Source: Leptolyngbya sp. FACHB-60
Lineage (GTDB): Bacteria; Cyanobacteriota; Cyanobacteriia; Phormidesmidales; Phormidesmidaceae
DNA: 64,000 bases
Direction: 5' to 3'
Assembly: GCF_014695775.1 (NCBI RefSeq)
Contig: NZ_JACJOX010000026.1
Span: forward strand, 62,001 to 126,000
The notes below the pieces were generated by a model, which did not search any database, was not told where the DNA came from, and saw only the letters and a program-made list of their open reading frames with translations. This document shows, one piece after another, positions 50,237-58,812 of this stretch (positions are counted from its first letter, which is position 1; every line of letters begins with the position of its first letter). Position numbers and translations under genes: made by a program.

Positions 50237-50334
50237 GTAGCTAGTTGTTCAAACATCTCCGCAGTTGCATATCGATAACCATGATGAAATGACGAATTAT
50301 CAGCGCCAAGACTATGTCACAGAAAGACTGAGCC

Positions 50335-50353
50335 GCCCAACGCTGTGTTAGTT
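50335..50353. repeat. Possible degenerate attC core pair
   Basis: GCCCAAC (50335-50341) and GTTAGTT (50347-50353) lie only five bases apart, as if a site had lost its inner part. It is at the 3' side of the GNAT gene at 50438. Weak. Confidence 0.3.
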
Positions 50354-50437
50354 GGCTGGCATTAGACGCAATCTGAATTGAGCAATTGCATAAAGATGGC
50401 TTCCAGTTGGCGGCGATAGCTAGTCTAGTGCAAAAGC

Positions 50438-50917
50438 TCACGACCCCTGACTAGACAGTGCTTTGCAGAAAACGATTTTGTCTGCACCTTCTGCGTAGAA
50501 CTCGCGTATACGCGCTTCCTTTTCGTACCCGTTTTTGTGATAGAACGCTTGTGCATACTCAAAATCTGGCGTGCCCAACGTCTCAACTAATAAGAGCCGT
50601 GCGCCTCGCTCTGCCAAAGTCTGCTCTACAAAACGTAGCAGTTTCGCACCGCGTCCTTGCCTTTGATGGGTTGGGTGGACGGCAATCAGTTGCAGGTTCC
50701 AAGTTCCGTCAGTCATGCGTTCCGGTTCGCAGTAGGCTAATGCCACAAGTCCGTCATCATCGTCTGTAAGCCAGAATGGGTGGCTGTCTCCATCTTTGCT
50801 CAACGAAGCGGTCAACATCTGACGCAACTCCTGTAGTTCGTCTAACGAAAAGAGTTCCATAGAGCCAGCTAAGGCAATCAGCGCCTCTGTATCATCGGAC
50901 AGGATTGGTCGGATCAT
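50438..50917 (-). CDS. GNAT N-acetyltransferase
   Basis: 159 residues from ATG 50917 (MIRPILSDD), with GGAG six bases in front; the longer frame to 51025 would cover the operator region. Acetyl-CoA loop VHPTHQRQGRGAKLLRFVEQ and the late NGYEKEARIREFY are typical of GNATs. Divergent from a TetR gene that probably controls it. Confidence 0.85.
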   Translation of the reverse strand: MIRPILSDDTEALIALAGSMELFSLDELQELRQMLTASLSKDGDSHPFWLTDDDDGLVALAYCEPERMTDGTWNLQLIAVHPTHQRQGRGAKLLRFVEQTLAERGARLLLVETLGTPDFEYAQAFYHKNGYEKEARIREFYAEGADKIVFCKALSSQGS

Positions 50918-50950
50918 CACGAACTCCAGCAGTGTGAAGGGAAAAATTAC

Positions 50951-50987
50951 AACAGTTGTTATATTACAGCAGAACATAACAACTGTT
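50951..50987. promoter_or_regulatory. TetR-type operator (12-bp inverted repeat)
   Basis: AACAGTTGTTAT (50951-50962) and its exact complement ATAACAACTGTT (50976-50987) lie between the GNAT and TetR genes, centred 13 bp apart from end to start. Confidence 0.7.
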
Positions 50988-51039
50988 ATGATAAATGTCA
51001 AGATGATTGTTTGATGTCGCTGCAAACTAGGGACGCGCT

Positions 51040-51618
51040 ATGAGTTTTGACGATCGCCGCATTGAAGTTGCTAATGCGGCATGGCGGGTAATTATCCGAG
51101 AAGGCTTGGATCGCACTAGTATGCGAGCGATCGCGCAGGAGCTTGGCTCCTCGACTGGAGTTGTGACCCATTACTTTCGAGATAAAGAAGCCCTGATCTT
51201 ATTTGCCCTAGAACGAGTGTTTGAAAACGTCCTAGAGGAAATGAAAGGCTGTACGCAGAGGCCGAAAGGCATTGACAGGCTAGAAGCAATGCTTTTTACA
51301 GCCCTCCCTCTGGAGAACCGCGACAAAGACGATTGGAAGGTTTGGGTGGCGTTTTTGGGCTATTCGATCGGGCGCGAGCATTTAGTTCAGAAACATCGAA
51401 AACGTTATGACTGTTTACGGCAAATACTTACTCAAGCGTTAGCTGACTTACAAACCGCTAATCTGCTGCGAGGCGATCTTGATCTAACCCTCGAAGCCAA
51501 TGCACTTATCGCACTAGTGGATGGCATCGGCACTGGGGTTGTCATCTGTCCTGAACAATTCTCGGTAGAGCAACAACAATACCTTGTGCGGCGACATATC
51601 AATACCTTACTAGCATAA
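51040..51618 (+). CDS. TetR-family regulator, BetI-like
   Basis: 192 residues. Helix-turn-helix REGLDRTSMRAIAQELGSSTG then VVTHYFRDKEALI; the C-terminal part resembles the BetI/AcrR ligand domain. Divergent from the GNAT gene over a 12-bp inverted repeat, the expected self-operator. ATG 51040 follows a gap of 122 bp. It is one of the few plus-strand genes of the array. Confidence 0.87.
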   Translation: MSFDDRRIEVANAAWRVIIREGLDRTSMRAIAQELGSSTGVVTHYFRDKEALILFALERVFENVLEEMKGCTQRPKGIDRLEAMLFTALPLENRDKDDWKVWVAFLGYSIGREHLVQKHRKRYDCLRQILTQALADLQTANLLRGDLDLTLEANALIALVDGIGTGVVICPEQFSVEQQQYLVRRHINTLLA

Positions 51619-51672
51619 TCCTGACCACTGACGATAAGTTTTAAACTAGTGCCACTACATTTCAACGAAGCC

Positions 51673-51751
51673 AGCTAACAATTTATTGGACAGCTTATTG
51701 CAGCAGTACACCCACTGTCACTAACACCGTTCGTGTAGCTGGATGTAAGGC
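51673..51751. repeat. Possible degenerate attC site
   Basis: AGCTAAC (51673-51679) and GTAAGGC (51745-51751, one mismatch to GTTAGGC) frame 79 bp; CCAGCTA (51671-51677) pairs with TAGCTGG (51736-51742). It lies 3' of the next minus gene, where an attC is expected. Inner stem is poor. Confidence 0.4.
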
Positions 51752-51777
51752 TACCTCTCCTCCCCATATTTGCCCAC

Positions 51778-52209
51778 TTAGTGCCAGTACTCCTCCAAAT
51801 TCACCACATAGCAAAACTTCACATGTTGTAGGGCAATAGTAGTATTCGTAATCTCCTTGAACGGGTCTAGCCATTTTGGATGCCGATGGATGACGAAGTC
51901 ATTAATCAACCCAGCGAGCGACTGGATGAAATGGTTTCTATCTTGATATCTGAATTGTTCAACCGATTGTATAAATCTTGAGCAACTAGCTGTAGTAGCA
52001 GGAATCTCTGATTCAGGGGTTCCAAGCAAAAATTGAATGGCTAAAAATTCCTCTGGCGATTCAGGATAAAGCGGAAGGATGAACTGTTGAAACCAAACCC
52101 GAATCTGCTGTACGAATACCACAGTTCCAATTGATTTACAGTTTCTGTGAGAGGAAATAACATCTCTCAAGGTGGTCACAGCAGCGTTTAATCTAGAGTT
52201 AAATTTCAT
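51778..52209 (-). CDS. Hypothetical protein
   Basis: 143 residues, mostly helical, ending LQHVKFCYVVNLEEYWH. I recognise no family. The order of helices and the WLDPFKEITNTT segment remind slightly of a TetR ligand domain without its HTH, but this is not firm. Its 5' end is 15 bp before attC-4, and a degenerate attC follows its 3' end, so it may be a one-gene cassette. Confidence 0.55.
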   Translation of the reverse strand: MKFNSRLNAAVTTLRDVISSHRNCKSIGTVVFVQQIRVWFQQFILPLYPESPEEFLAIQFLLGTPESEIPATTASCSRFIQSVEQFRYQDRNHFIQSLAGLINDFVIHRHPKWLDPFKEITNTTIALQHVKFCYVVNLEEYWH

Positions 52210-52223
52210 GAAACTTCTCTGCT

Positions 52224-52309
52224 GTCCAACGACTGCGTTCAGCGGCGGTAGACCGCTTTTAAGTCTAAACCAAAATCTTTCGTCCGCCGCTGCAACGCAA
52301 TTGTTAGGG
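52224..52309. repeat. attC-like site 4
   Basis: GTCCAAC (52224-52230) and GTTAGGG (52303-52309), 86 bp. Arms GCGTTCAGCGGCGG and CCGCCGCTGCAACGC pair over 13 bases with an unpaired C on one side and GC on the other; the clearest structure of the nine. Confidence 0.85.
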
Positions 52310-52345
52310 AGTAGCTAAGTATACCTGACACTCAAGAAACGAGGC

Positions 52346-53338
52346 TCACCCTGTATAGCTAGCATTGAAGCCCAACGCATTATCGATCGTTGTTCCTGAA
52401 ATTGTTTTCGCTGCGTCGCTTGCCAAGAAAAGTGCTGTTTGAGCAATATCCTCTGGCTCAATCGCTCCAGCATTACCTAGTGGACTCACTGGATTAATCA
52501 GTGCGTCCTGTTCCTCTGGACTGGAAACACCCATCGATCGCATTTGCCCCTCACTGCGATACATCGGTGTGTTGACGGCACCAGGCGCGATCGCATTGAC
52601 TGTGATATTGTATTGCCCCAACTCTTGAGCAGCCTGCTTGGTCATGCCAATCACAGCCCACTTCGTCGATGTATAGGCACCATTGCCAGCAAATCCAGCC
52701 CTGCCTCCCACAGATGCCATATTGATAATTCGTCCACCACCCCGTTGCTTGAGAAAAGGAATGGCAGCTTTTGCCGTATTGAACACACCATGAACATTGA
52801 CATCAAAGACATCATGCCAGAGTTGAGGGGTGCCATCCTCAAAGCTGTGCCAAGCCACATAGCCCGCATTGGCAACGACAATATCAATTCTACCCAGTTC
52901 GCGGTTCGTGCGTTCTGCCGCAGACTGCATTGCTGCTAAATCTCGAACATCTACCTGAATTTGCAGAACCTTCGTGCCATATTGCTTAACAGAAGTCACA
53001 GCTGCATTGAACTCATCCCTATTGGACACGCGATAACCTGGTGAGGAGTTCAAACGAGCGGGATCGGCAATATCGAGCATGGCAACATCGGCACCATTCA
53101 TTGCAAAAACTTCTGATATTGCCCGTCCAATCCCTCGAGCCGCTCCAGTGACGAATGCGACTTTTCCGGCTAAGGGAAGCGTATTTGAAGGTTGAGGCTG
53201 GGCATTGGGCTGAGTGGGAGCCTGTGCCGTTGCTTGCTTGGTTTGCAAGGGCGATAGTCCTGCTCCTAGTGTCATTCCGGTTGCAGCCAGGGCAGCACCT
53301 TTGATCAATCCACGACGCGAACGATTTAGCTTCTTCAT
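52346..53338 (-). CDS. Short-chain dehydrogenase/reductase with Tat-like signal peptide
   Basis: 330 residues. The start RSRRGLIKGAALAATG has the twin-arginine form with a hydrophobic core and an Ala-rich cleavage region (KQATAQA), then a 20-residue linker. The SDR domain has AFVTGAARGIGRAI, NAG in VVANAGYV, the active-site S in NMASVGGRAGF and YTSTKWAVIG with Y and K, and an ending typical of the family. It is the second exported SDR of the array. It follows an AraC gene by 69 bp and ends 36 bp from attC-4. Confidence 0.85.
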   Translation of the reverse strand: MKKLNRSRRGLIKGAALAATGMTLGAGLSPLQTKQATAQAPTQPNAQPQPSNTLPLAGKVAFVTGAARGIGRAISEVFAMNGADVAMLDIADPARLNSSPGYRVSNRDEFNAAVTSVKQYGTKVLQIQVDVRDLAAMQSAAERTNRELGRIDIVVANAGYVAWHSFEDGTPQLWHDVFDVNVHGVFNTAKAAIPFLKQRGGGRIINMASVGGRAGFAGNGAYTSTKWAVIGMTKQAAQELGQYNITVNAIAPGAVNTPMYRSEGQMRSMGVSSPEEQDALINPVSPLGNAGAIEPEDIAQTALFLASDAAKTISGTTIDNALGFNASYTG

Positions 53339-53407
53339 TGTTTGCTCCTTATCAACTCTGAGGACAGCTTATCGAAGCAGCCACTTGGGAAAATTGTAAA
53401 ATCTTGC

Positions 53408-54319
53408 TTAGCTTGCCACCTGCTTGAAGAAGCCTTTGGGCGGAATGCCGACGACTCGCTTAAAGGCTTTGGTGAAATGCGCTTGGTCGTAGAAGCCGAC
53501 CTGCAACCCGATATCCGTCAGATCTGGTTTACCCGCGATCGCAATCAGCTTCTTTGCCCGCTCCACTCGGTTTTGCAGTAAATATTGATGTGGAGAAAGC
53601 CCCAACGAGTTTTTGAAGAGACGCGCAAAGTGAAACGCGCTCAGGTTCATCTGTTTGGCTAAGTCAATTAGGCTCAACTCCTCGCTTAGGTGTTCATGAA
53701 CGTACTCGACAATCTGCTTTAGCTGCTGCGATGAAAGTTTTCCAGAAGGTTTCCGCAGTTTTTGAGGGCGATTGCTGTGATGCTCAATCAGATGGAGAGC
53801 AAAGGCAACTGCAAGCGATTCACCATAAAGCGCGCCACAATAGCTTCCAGACGCCAATTCGGTTTTGAAGCGACAAGTAAAGTCAGAAATCATTGTGTCA
53901 GCTTCACCTCGACGGGTGAGGAAGTTAATGTTTTCTGAGGCACCCGTACCTTGAAACGCTTGGTGAACAAATTTGGGGTCAAGGGCGATCGCCAAAAACT
54001 CAAAGTTGCCCCACCATCGAGGAAAGTTGATATCTCCGTGTGTCTGTAAGCAAAAATCACCTGGATTCAAAGCCGTTTGTCGCCAACACCTGCCTTCTTT
54101 CCATTCGTAGTGAACAGGTTGACCAATGTTGACCGCCAAACGATGTCCATCGATATAGTGTTCCGGCAGTTCAAACGATGAAATTCGGTGAAATTCAACA
54201 GTGATTCCCTGCCACCCTGCATTCCCGCTCGAAAACAACACACTTCCATCAGGAGCAGCCGGAAAAACATCTCCGGTTTGACTGCTAACGAGATGAATCC
54301 GGCTATCTGACATTGGCAC
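53408..54319 (-). CDS. AraC-family regulator
   Basis: 303 residues. C-terminal double helix-turn-helix LSLIDLAKQMNLSAFHFARL and LQVGFYDQAHFTKAFKRVVG; the N-terminal part has no clear cupin core. It should regulate the SDR gene that follows on the same strand. The first ATG (54319) and a second at 54313 are both possible. The 5' end is about 85 bp from attC-5. Confidence 0.87.
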   Translation of the reverse strand: MPMSDSRIHLVSSQTGDVFPAAPDGSVLFSSGNAGWQGITVEFHRISSFELPEHYIDGHRLAVNIGQPVHYEWKEGRCWRQTALNPGDFCLQTHGDINFPRWWGNFEFLAIALDPKFVHQAFQGTGASENINFLTRRGEADTMISDFTCRFKTELASGSYCGALYGESLAVAFALHLIEHHSNRPQKLRKPSGKLSSQQLKQIVEYVHEHLSEELSLIDLAKQMNLSAFHFARLFKNSLGLSPHQYLLQNRVERAKKLIAIAGKPDLTDIGLQVGFYDQAHFTKAFKRVVGIPPKGFFKQVAS

Positions 54320-54404
54320 TAAGAAGTGATTTTAAGTATATTTTGGACTGAAATCACTCTACAGGCAACCTTCTAATTACTGTCTCTACATAGAACGAGA
54401 AGCT

Positions 54405-54490
54405 GCCTAATGACTAAGATAAGCGGCGACAGATACCCTTGTCATCGCCACCAAGATCTCTCGCTCGTCCGCTTCATCGACTTGTTAGCT
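54405..54490. repeat. attC-like site 5
   Basis: GCCTAAT (54405-54411) and GTTAGCT (54484-54490), 86 bp; inner AAGCGG/CCGCTT. The stop codon of the next minus gene (TAA at 54485-54487 read from minus) is made by the GTTA of its end. Confidence 0.72.
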
Positions 54491-55108
54491 GGCTGACGCT
54501 ACATAAGTGACATTGTATAGATGAAATTCATTTCGGGCTAACCCTTCCCAGTATGGCTTTTCTGGGTTAAAACCAGGCTGCCCAAGAATTGCTTCAAATG
54601 CCTCCTGGCTTTCCCATTGACCGTAGTTAAACATTCTAGTACCATCCAGACTGCGATGAAAGGTCGCTGAAAGCAAACTTGATGAGTTGCTCATTGCCCG
54701 GTCTAATTCAGCAGCGGTTCGCTTGATCATCTCTGGTTGATGCATTGGCATCATGCGAAATTCCGCTAGATGAGTGACGCGATCGCCTTTAGCAATTTCA
54801 ACTTGTGCCGATTGAGATCGACTGGCCGTGACTTCCAGCAAAAATACCTCAGGCGGAAAAAACTCAGTAAACACAGCAGGACGAGGCAAACTGCGATGGT
54901 CAAATTTAGGATGCCATTGGCTATAGGTAAACACTCGCACGTTATCTAGGCTCCGATGCACACTGGCAGATACAAAAGAAGAACAATCAATCCAGGATTT
55001 AACTTGTTCTTGCACAATTGCCTCAATCAAGGCCGCCTGATGCCGCTCTGCAACGGTGTATAGATCCAGCCCAACGATCGCAGTATTTGTGCGGTCAATC
55101 TGCACCAT
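54485..55108 (-). CDS. Tandem ABM-domain protein (second copy)
   Basis: 207 residues made of two antibiotic-biosynthesis-monooxygenase (ABM) type ferredoxin-like folds: first half with FVSASVHRSLDNVRVFTYSQW, second with LLSATFHRSLDGTRMFNYGQW. Each resembles the single-domain quinol monooxygenases (YgiN type). Tandem fusion in one chain is less usual. ATG 55108 has AGGAGG ten bases upstream. Its stop lies in attC-5. It follows a paralogue by 47 bp. Confidence 0.8.
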   Translation of the reverse strand: MVQIDRTNTAIVGLDLYTVAERHQAALIEAIVQEQVKSWIDCSSFVSASVHRSLDNVRVFTYSQWHPKFDHRSLPRPAVFTEFFPPEVFLLEVTASRSQSAQVEIAKGDRVTHLAEFRMMPMHQPEMIKRTAAELDRAMSNSSSLLSATFHRSLDGTRMFNYGQWESQEAFEAILGQPGFNPEKPYWEGLARNEFHLYNVTYVASAS

Positions 55109-55155
55109 CTTTATATCCTCCTAATCAAACACTACATCATGATTATGCTTCACTC

Positions 55156-55809
55156 TTACGAATTAGCTGACTCCGTGAAGACGACTTGGTGAAGTGACAT
55201 CTGGAATTCATTATTGGCAAGCGATCTCATGACTTGGAGCGGTTCCGCCATCGGGGGATTTGCATTCATCTTGGCGTATAGTTCCTGAGAATTCCACAAT
55301 CCATAATTGATCGCACGAGCACCATCAAGCGATCTATGGAAATGCGTAGTAATGAGTCCAGATTGTCCTGAGATTTGCTGGATTGCTTCTGCGGTTGATT
55401 CTAAAAAACGAGGTTGATCAGGCGGATTCTTTAATCTGAATATTCCAAAGTTAACTAGTTCCGGCATATTCATTCTGATTTGCATCTGGCTATCTGCTGG
55501 CTCACTCATAAAAATGTCGTAAAGGTGAGAGTCTGGTGCAAAGAAGCCAGTAATCTTAGTTGCCAACGCAATATTCCGGTTATTAATATAAGCTTGATAA
55601 CTAGCTTGATTTTGCCACTGTACATAATTGACCACCTTCAGTCCATCTAAGCTGCGATGAATGGCGTTGGCAATGTACCCAGATTGCTGTTTCAAAATAT
55701 CGTGTGTGTAGGCAATCAGTTCATCGATCAATATCCACTGTTGGTCGGGCTGAGTGACAAAAATATCCAATCCTGCCAGAACTGAATTGTCCTTAAATAC
55801 GGTGAGCAT
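55156..55809 (-). CDS. Tandem ABM-domain protein (first copy)
   Basis: 217 residues with the same two-fold plan: GYIANAIHRSLDGLKVVNYVQW and GLITTHFHRSLDGARAINYGLW at corresponding places. The two proteins are diverged paralogues, both in the cassette behind an AraC gene. In characterised relatives such proteins oxidise quinols or polyketide phenols without cofactor; here the substrate is unknown. ATG 55809, 124 bp after the AraC stop. Confidence 0.8.
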   Translation of the reverse strand: MLTVFKDNSVLAGLDIFVTQPDQQWILIDELIAYTHDILKQQSGYIANAIHRSLDGLKVVNYVQWQNQASYQAYINNRNIALATKITGFFAPDSHLYDIFMSEPADSQMQIRMNMPELVNFGIFRLKNPPDQPRFLESTAEAIQQISGQSGLITTHFHRSLDGARAINYGLWNSQELYAKMNANPPMAEPLQVMRSLANNEFQMSLHQVVFTESANS

Positions 55810-55933
55810 TATGGCAATTCCTTTTTGTTAAGTGTGCGTCAACTGCTGGAACGAAACCATAGCAGTCCCAAGCAAGGATACAGAGTTTGCTGGCTGCTGT
55901 ATAGCCGATTCTTGCGGCTTTAGAAGATTCTTG

Positions 55934-56812
55934 CTACTTTTGAAGGAATTGTTTGGGTGTTACTCCAATGAGGCGTTTGAAGTGTCGCCCAAATTGGCTT
56001 TGACTGGCAAAACTGACTTTCAAGGCAATACTTGCAATACTTTGTAACTCCTGCAACATTAATTCCTGTGCCCGCTCAATTCGAGATCGAATTACATACT
56101 GATAAGGAGAGTAACTTGTAGATTGTTTGAACAATCGGGCAAAGTGATATGGACTCATGCCAAGTTCGGTAGCGATCGCCTCCAGAGACACCTCTTCTGC
56201 TAAATGAGCCTGGATGTAGTCGATCGCTTTCTGCAATTTATGACCGGGTAAGCAACCGGGATAAGTCCGTATTTTTCGCGTTTGAGCGGAGTAACGCCGC
56301 AGCAGATGAACAGCTAATGCATTTGCCATCGACTCAGCATAAAGACAATCGCTTAACCCATCTCGTTCTAATTCTGCTTTCAGGGTCAACCCGATTTGCT
56401 GGATCAAAGGGTCACAAATTTTAAGCTGCGGTACAATTTTAATATGCTCTGCATTGATTGATTCGTACGCAGCAGAGGTAAACAGCTTTGGTTCAAGGCG
56501 AAGTAACAAAAAATCTGCATTTGCATCCCAGGACAGTTTGCGATGCAAATGAGGAGGTGTTACCATAATGTCGCCTTTAGCCAAACAATCGTGGCTGTAT
56601 TGCCCGTCGATTGTCCGTTCTAATTGAATGGGTTGACCCAGATGAATGCTGATGAGATACTTCGGCAGGCAACACTCAGATTTTTGATTTGCAGGCTGAT
56701 GATGGTGTTCAACCCGAAGAATGTCTGAGGTAGTATCTCGACTTCGCAAGATTGGCGATCGTGGCACAGTTTGTAAGACTACGTTTTCTTTAATAGAATT
56801 TTGTTCATGCAC
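55934..56812 (-). CDS. AraC-family regulator
   Basis: 292 residues with the C-terminal HTH pair VSLEAIATELGMSPYHFARL and LKVSFASQSQFGRHFKRLIG. N-terminal region is unlike known sensors. It heads the set AraC, ABM, ABM, attC-5. The start of the gene is about 157 bp from attC-6. ATG 56812. Confidence 0.87.
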   Translation of the reverse strand: MHEQNSIKENVVLQTVPRSPILRSRDTTSDILRVEHHHQPANQKSECCLPKYLISIHLGQPIQLERTIDGQYSHDCLAKGDIMVTPPHLHRKLSWDANADFLLLRLEPKLFTSAAYESINAEHIKIVPQLKICDPLIQQIGLTLKAELERDGLSDCLYAESMANALAVHLLRRYSAQTRKIRTYPGCLPGHKLQKAIDYIQAHLAEEVSLEAIATELGMSPYHFARLFKQSTSYSPYQYVIRSRIERAQELMLQELQSIASIALKVSFASQSQFGRHFKRLIGVTPKQFLQK

Positions 56813-56968
56813 TTTGTCCCTATCTGCCTATACAGCTCTGCGTAAAGGTCAATAACGAACCATCATTTTTCACTATTTCATTTGAACCTAATTCCACTGA
56901 TAGTCTTGCTCAAGGCTAGACATCAAGAGATAGATCTTCGGCTGCGTCTTTGATGGGTGATTTAAGCC

Positions 56969-57054
56969 AGCTAACGGTCGCAATCACCGGACACCGATAG
57001 TTCTTGCCAACAAAATACATACTTCAAAGTTTCGGTGCATTGCGGTTGTTAGGC
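56969..57054. repeat. attC-like site 6
   Basis: AGCTAAC (56969-56975) and GTTAGGC (57048-57054), 86 bp. CGCAATCACCG pairs with CGGTGCATTGCG with a single unpaired C on the right arm. Very good match to attC form. Confidence 0.82.
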
Positions 57055-57168
57055 GTCATTCGGATGAAGTTCAACCTCCCCTTCAATCTCCACTGGAATA
57101 TTGAAAGGCAGCTCTGTCAGTCCAACCGCGCTCCTGGCGTGCGCGCCTACTTCAGCACCAAAGACCTC

Positions 57169-57651
57169 TTACCTTTCCCTATGCATACACACTTCGTCAG
57201 CCACTACAATCCAACCACTACCCTCGTCAACCTCCCATGTCGCTTCAATCTGGTTAGCGTTTATTCTTCTGAGGAAATGCTGAACCGGAATGCTTTCACC
57301 GTCGCGACGAGTGAGTTCACCGTGCGAGGAAAGAGTCTCCTCGCTACGCTCGACCACAGAAAGCTGAATAAAGGCTCCGTTAGATGCAAACTGTCGCCGC
57401 TCCATCAACTGACCCTCTGAATTAAAAGACCAAGTTTCGACTGAGCTTAAGCTATTGTCTTCATACCCCTCCCCAATCAGCCAACCACCTGGAAGATTGT
57501 CACTAACAACCCATGTAAATGCGGCGTCGCCATTTTTTGGTTGACACGTCCATTCACCAACCAACGACTGTGCCAGGGGTTCAGAAAATGACGGAAATGG
57601 AATAAGGGGCAGCACAATAAGTGTAATGATACCTATGACTCTATGCCACAT
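57169..57651 (-). CDS. Exported hypothetical protein
   Basis: 160 residues with a signal peptide (MWHRVIGIITLIVLPLIPF, cleavage near FSEP) and then a beta-rich domain with GEWTCQPKNGDAAFTW and LPGGWLIGEGYED. Similar extracytoplasmic domains of unknown role occur in bacteria (lipocalin-like or DUF1579-like). Two cysteines. It ends about 115 bp from attC-6. Confidence 0.7.
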   Translation of the reverse strand: MWHRVIGIITLIVLPLIPFPSFSEPLAQSLVGEWTCQPKNGDAAFTWVVSDNLPGGWLIGEGYEDNSLSSVETWSFNSEGQLMERRQFASNGAFIQLSVVERSEETLSSHGELTRRDGESIPVQHFLRRINANQIEATWEVDEGSGWIVVADEVCMHRER

Positions 57652-57926
57652 AGTTGACCTATGTTAATTTTGACAAAGCAATTTTACTAGAACCTTGATT
57701 CAGGCGCGAATCAAGGCATAGAAACGGGCAGACTAAAAAAGCACTTTTAGTTATACCAATTCTTTATGAGAGTAAGCTTAATCATTTAGTCCCCTACCAT
57801 GCCTAAGTTAGGTGATGGAGCATTGAAATGAAAAGGATACGGAATATTAAGCACGGCTTTACATTGAACTAGTATTAGCGGTGAGATTGGCAGCTTCTCA
57901 CTGAAGCCTGACTGCTTAACACATCT

Positions 57927-58260
57927 TTATGCGGCCTTCCAGGGTGGTAATTGGCAGCATAGGGACTGGATCCTAGAGGACCAGATGCGGTCATAATGCT
58001 GGACTTCAGCTTTTTTAGATGCAAAACAGGGTTCTGGGTCAACGGTGAATAGCACGATGGGCTTGAGCAACGGATGCCCTTTGTTAACGGATCCCTTGAG
58101 CCAGCGCAGTCCGATGTTGAGATAGCTGATGCCCTGCATCCAATGGGTGTCAACCTGAGTGCGGAGGCCATCGAGTTGAACGGCCATGCCCTAGGTGGTG
58201 GCATAGAGGATAGCGATTGCGGCAACGAGGTAGAGGCGTTCGATGGCTGGAGCTGACGTC
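57927..58260 (-). pseudogene. IS4-like transposase relic
   Basis: A minus-strand frame reads IERLYLVAAIAILYATT, then TAG, then GMAVQLDGLRTQVDTHWMQG and GLRWLKGSVNKGHPLL, DPEPCFASKKAEVQHYDRIW, to a stop at 57927. This is the C-terminal part of cyanobacterial IS4-family transposases as I recall them. The N-terminal part is gone, the frame holds one stop, and no terminal repeats are seen. Confidence 0.65.
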
Positions 58261-58572
58261 GATAAGGTAACGCTCGAATCTGGGGTAAAAGTAGCTGGAG
58301 AAGCTAGGGTGCCCTACGTTACCAAGGGCACAGCGGCAAATCTCAAGATTATGGTGGAGTGTTTGTTTCAAGGAAAGTTTAAGCTCTAGCGCCTAGGATG
58401 AGCCCCAGTCCGGCTGCATCGTTGGCCCCGCGCCACAGAGCAGCATCACAATCTCTCTCAGCAGCTCTTTCGTGAAAGGTTCCAAAATTTGTCCACCACT
58501 GTGCTGAACAATCACCACTCGGCTACGTGACCTCCTGTGGGTATAGGCGTGTGGCAAGCTAGATCAGCTGAT

Positions 58573-58727
58573 TGCGCGCGCAGGCAACTACTACTCAACC
58601 CACAAGCCTTCAGCAGGTTAAGGCCATTGAGCACTCGACTTGATTGATAGTCACCTCAGCTACCTCTCAGCAGTGCCATTCTGCCCATTCAAAGTCGCTA
58701 TTTCAGGAAATGGGTTGATCGCAGGCG
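58573..58727. repeat. Diverged 150-bp repeat, copy B, abutting attC-7
   Basis: Partner of 44135-44285, 14.4 kb away, same orientation; shared AGCAGGTTAAGGCCATTGAG and CAAAGTCG blocks. It too ends at the first base of an attC-like site. Confidence 0.75.
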
Positions 58728-58812
58728 GTTTAACGGTTTTGGTCAGCGGCTGCAAAAGACTTTGCAATCCGCAAAGCAATTCCGTCAGTCCGCTGCGCCA
58801 GAATGGTTATAC
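58728..58812. repeat. attC-like site 7
   Basis: GTTTAAC (58728-58734) and GTTATAC (58806-58812), 85 bp; inner CAGCGG/CCGCTG perfect. The TetR gene at 58785 ends inside it. Confidence 0.72.

Noticed and set aside
51778..52209. Toxin-antitoxin member or truncated TetR
   Set aside because: No partner ORF and no helix-turn-helix; kept as hypothetical only.
58573..58812. Group II intron (IIC-attC type) beside the attC site
   Set aside because: No domain V-like hairpin or reverse transcriptase was seen near the repeat.
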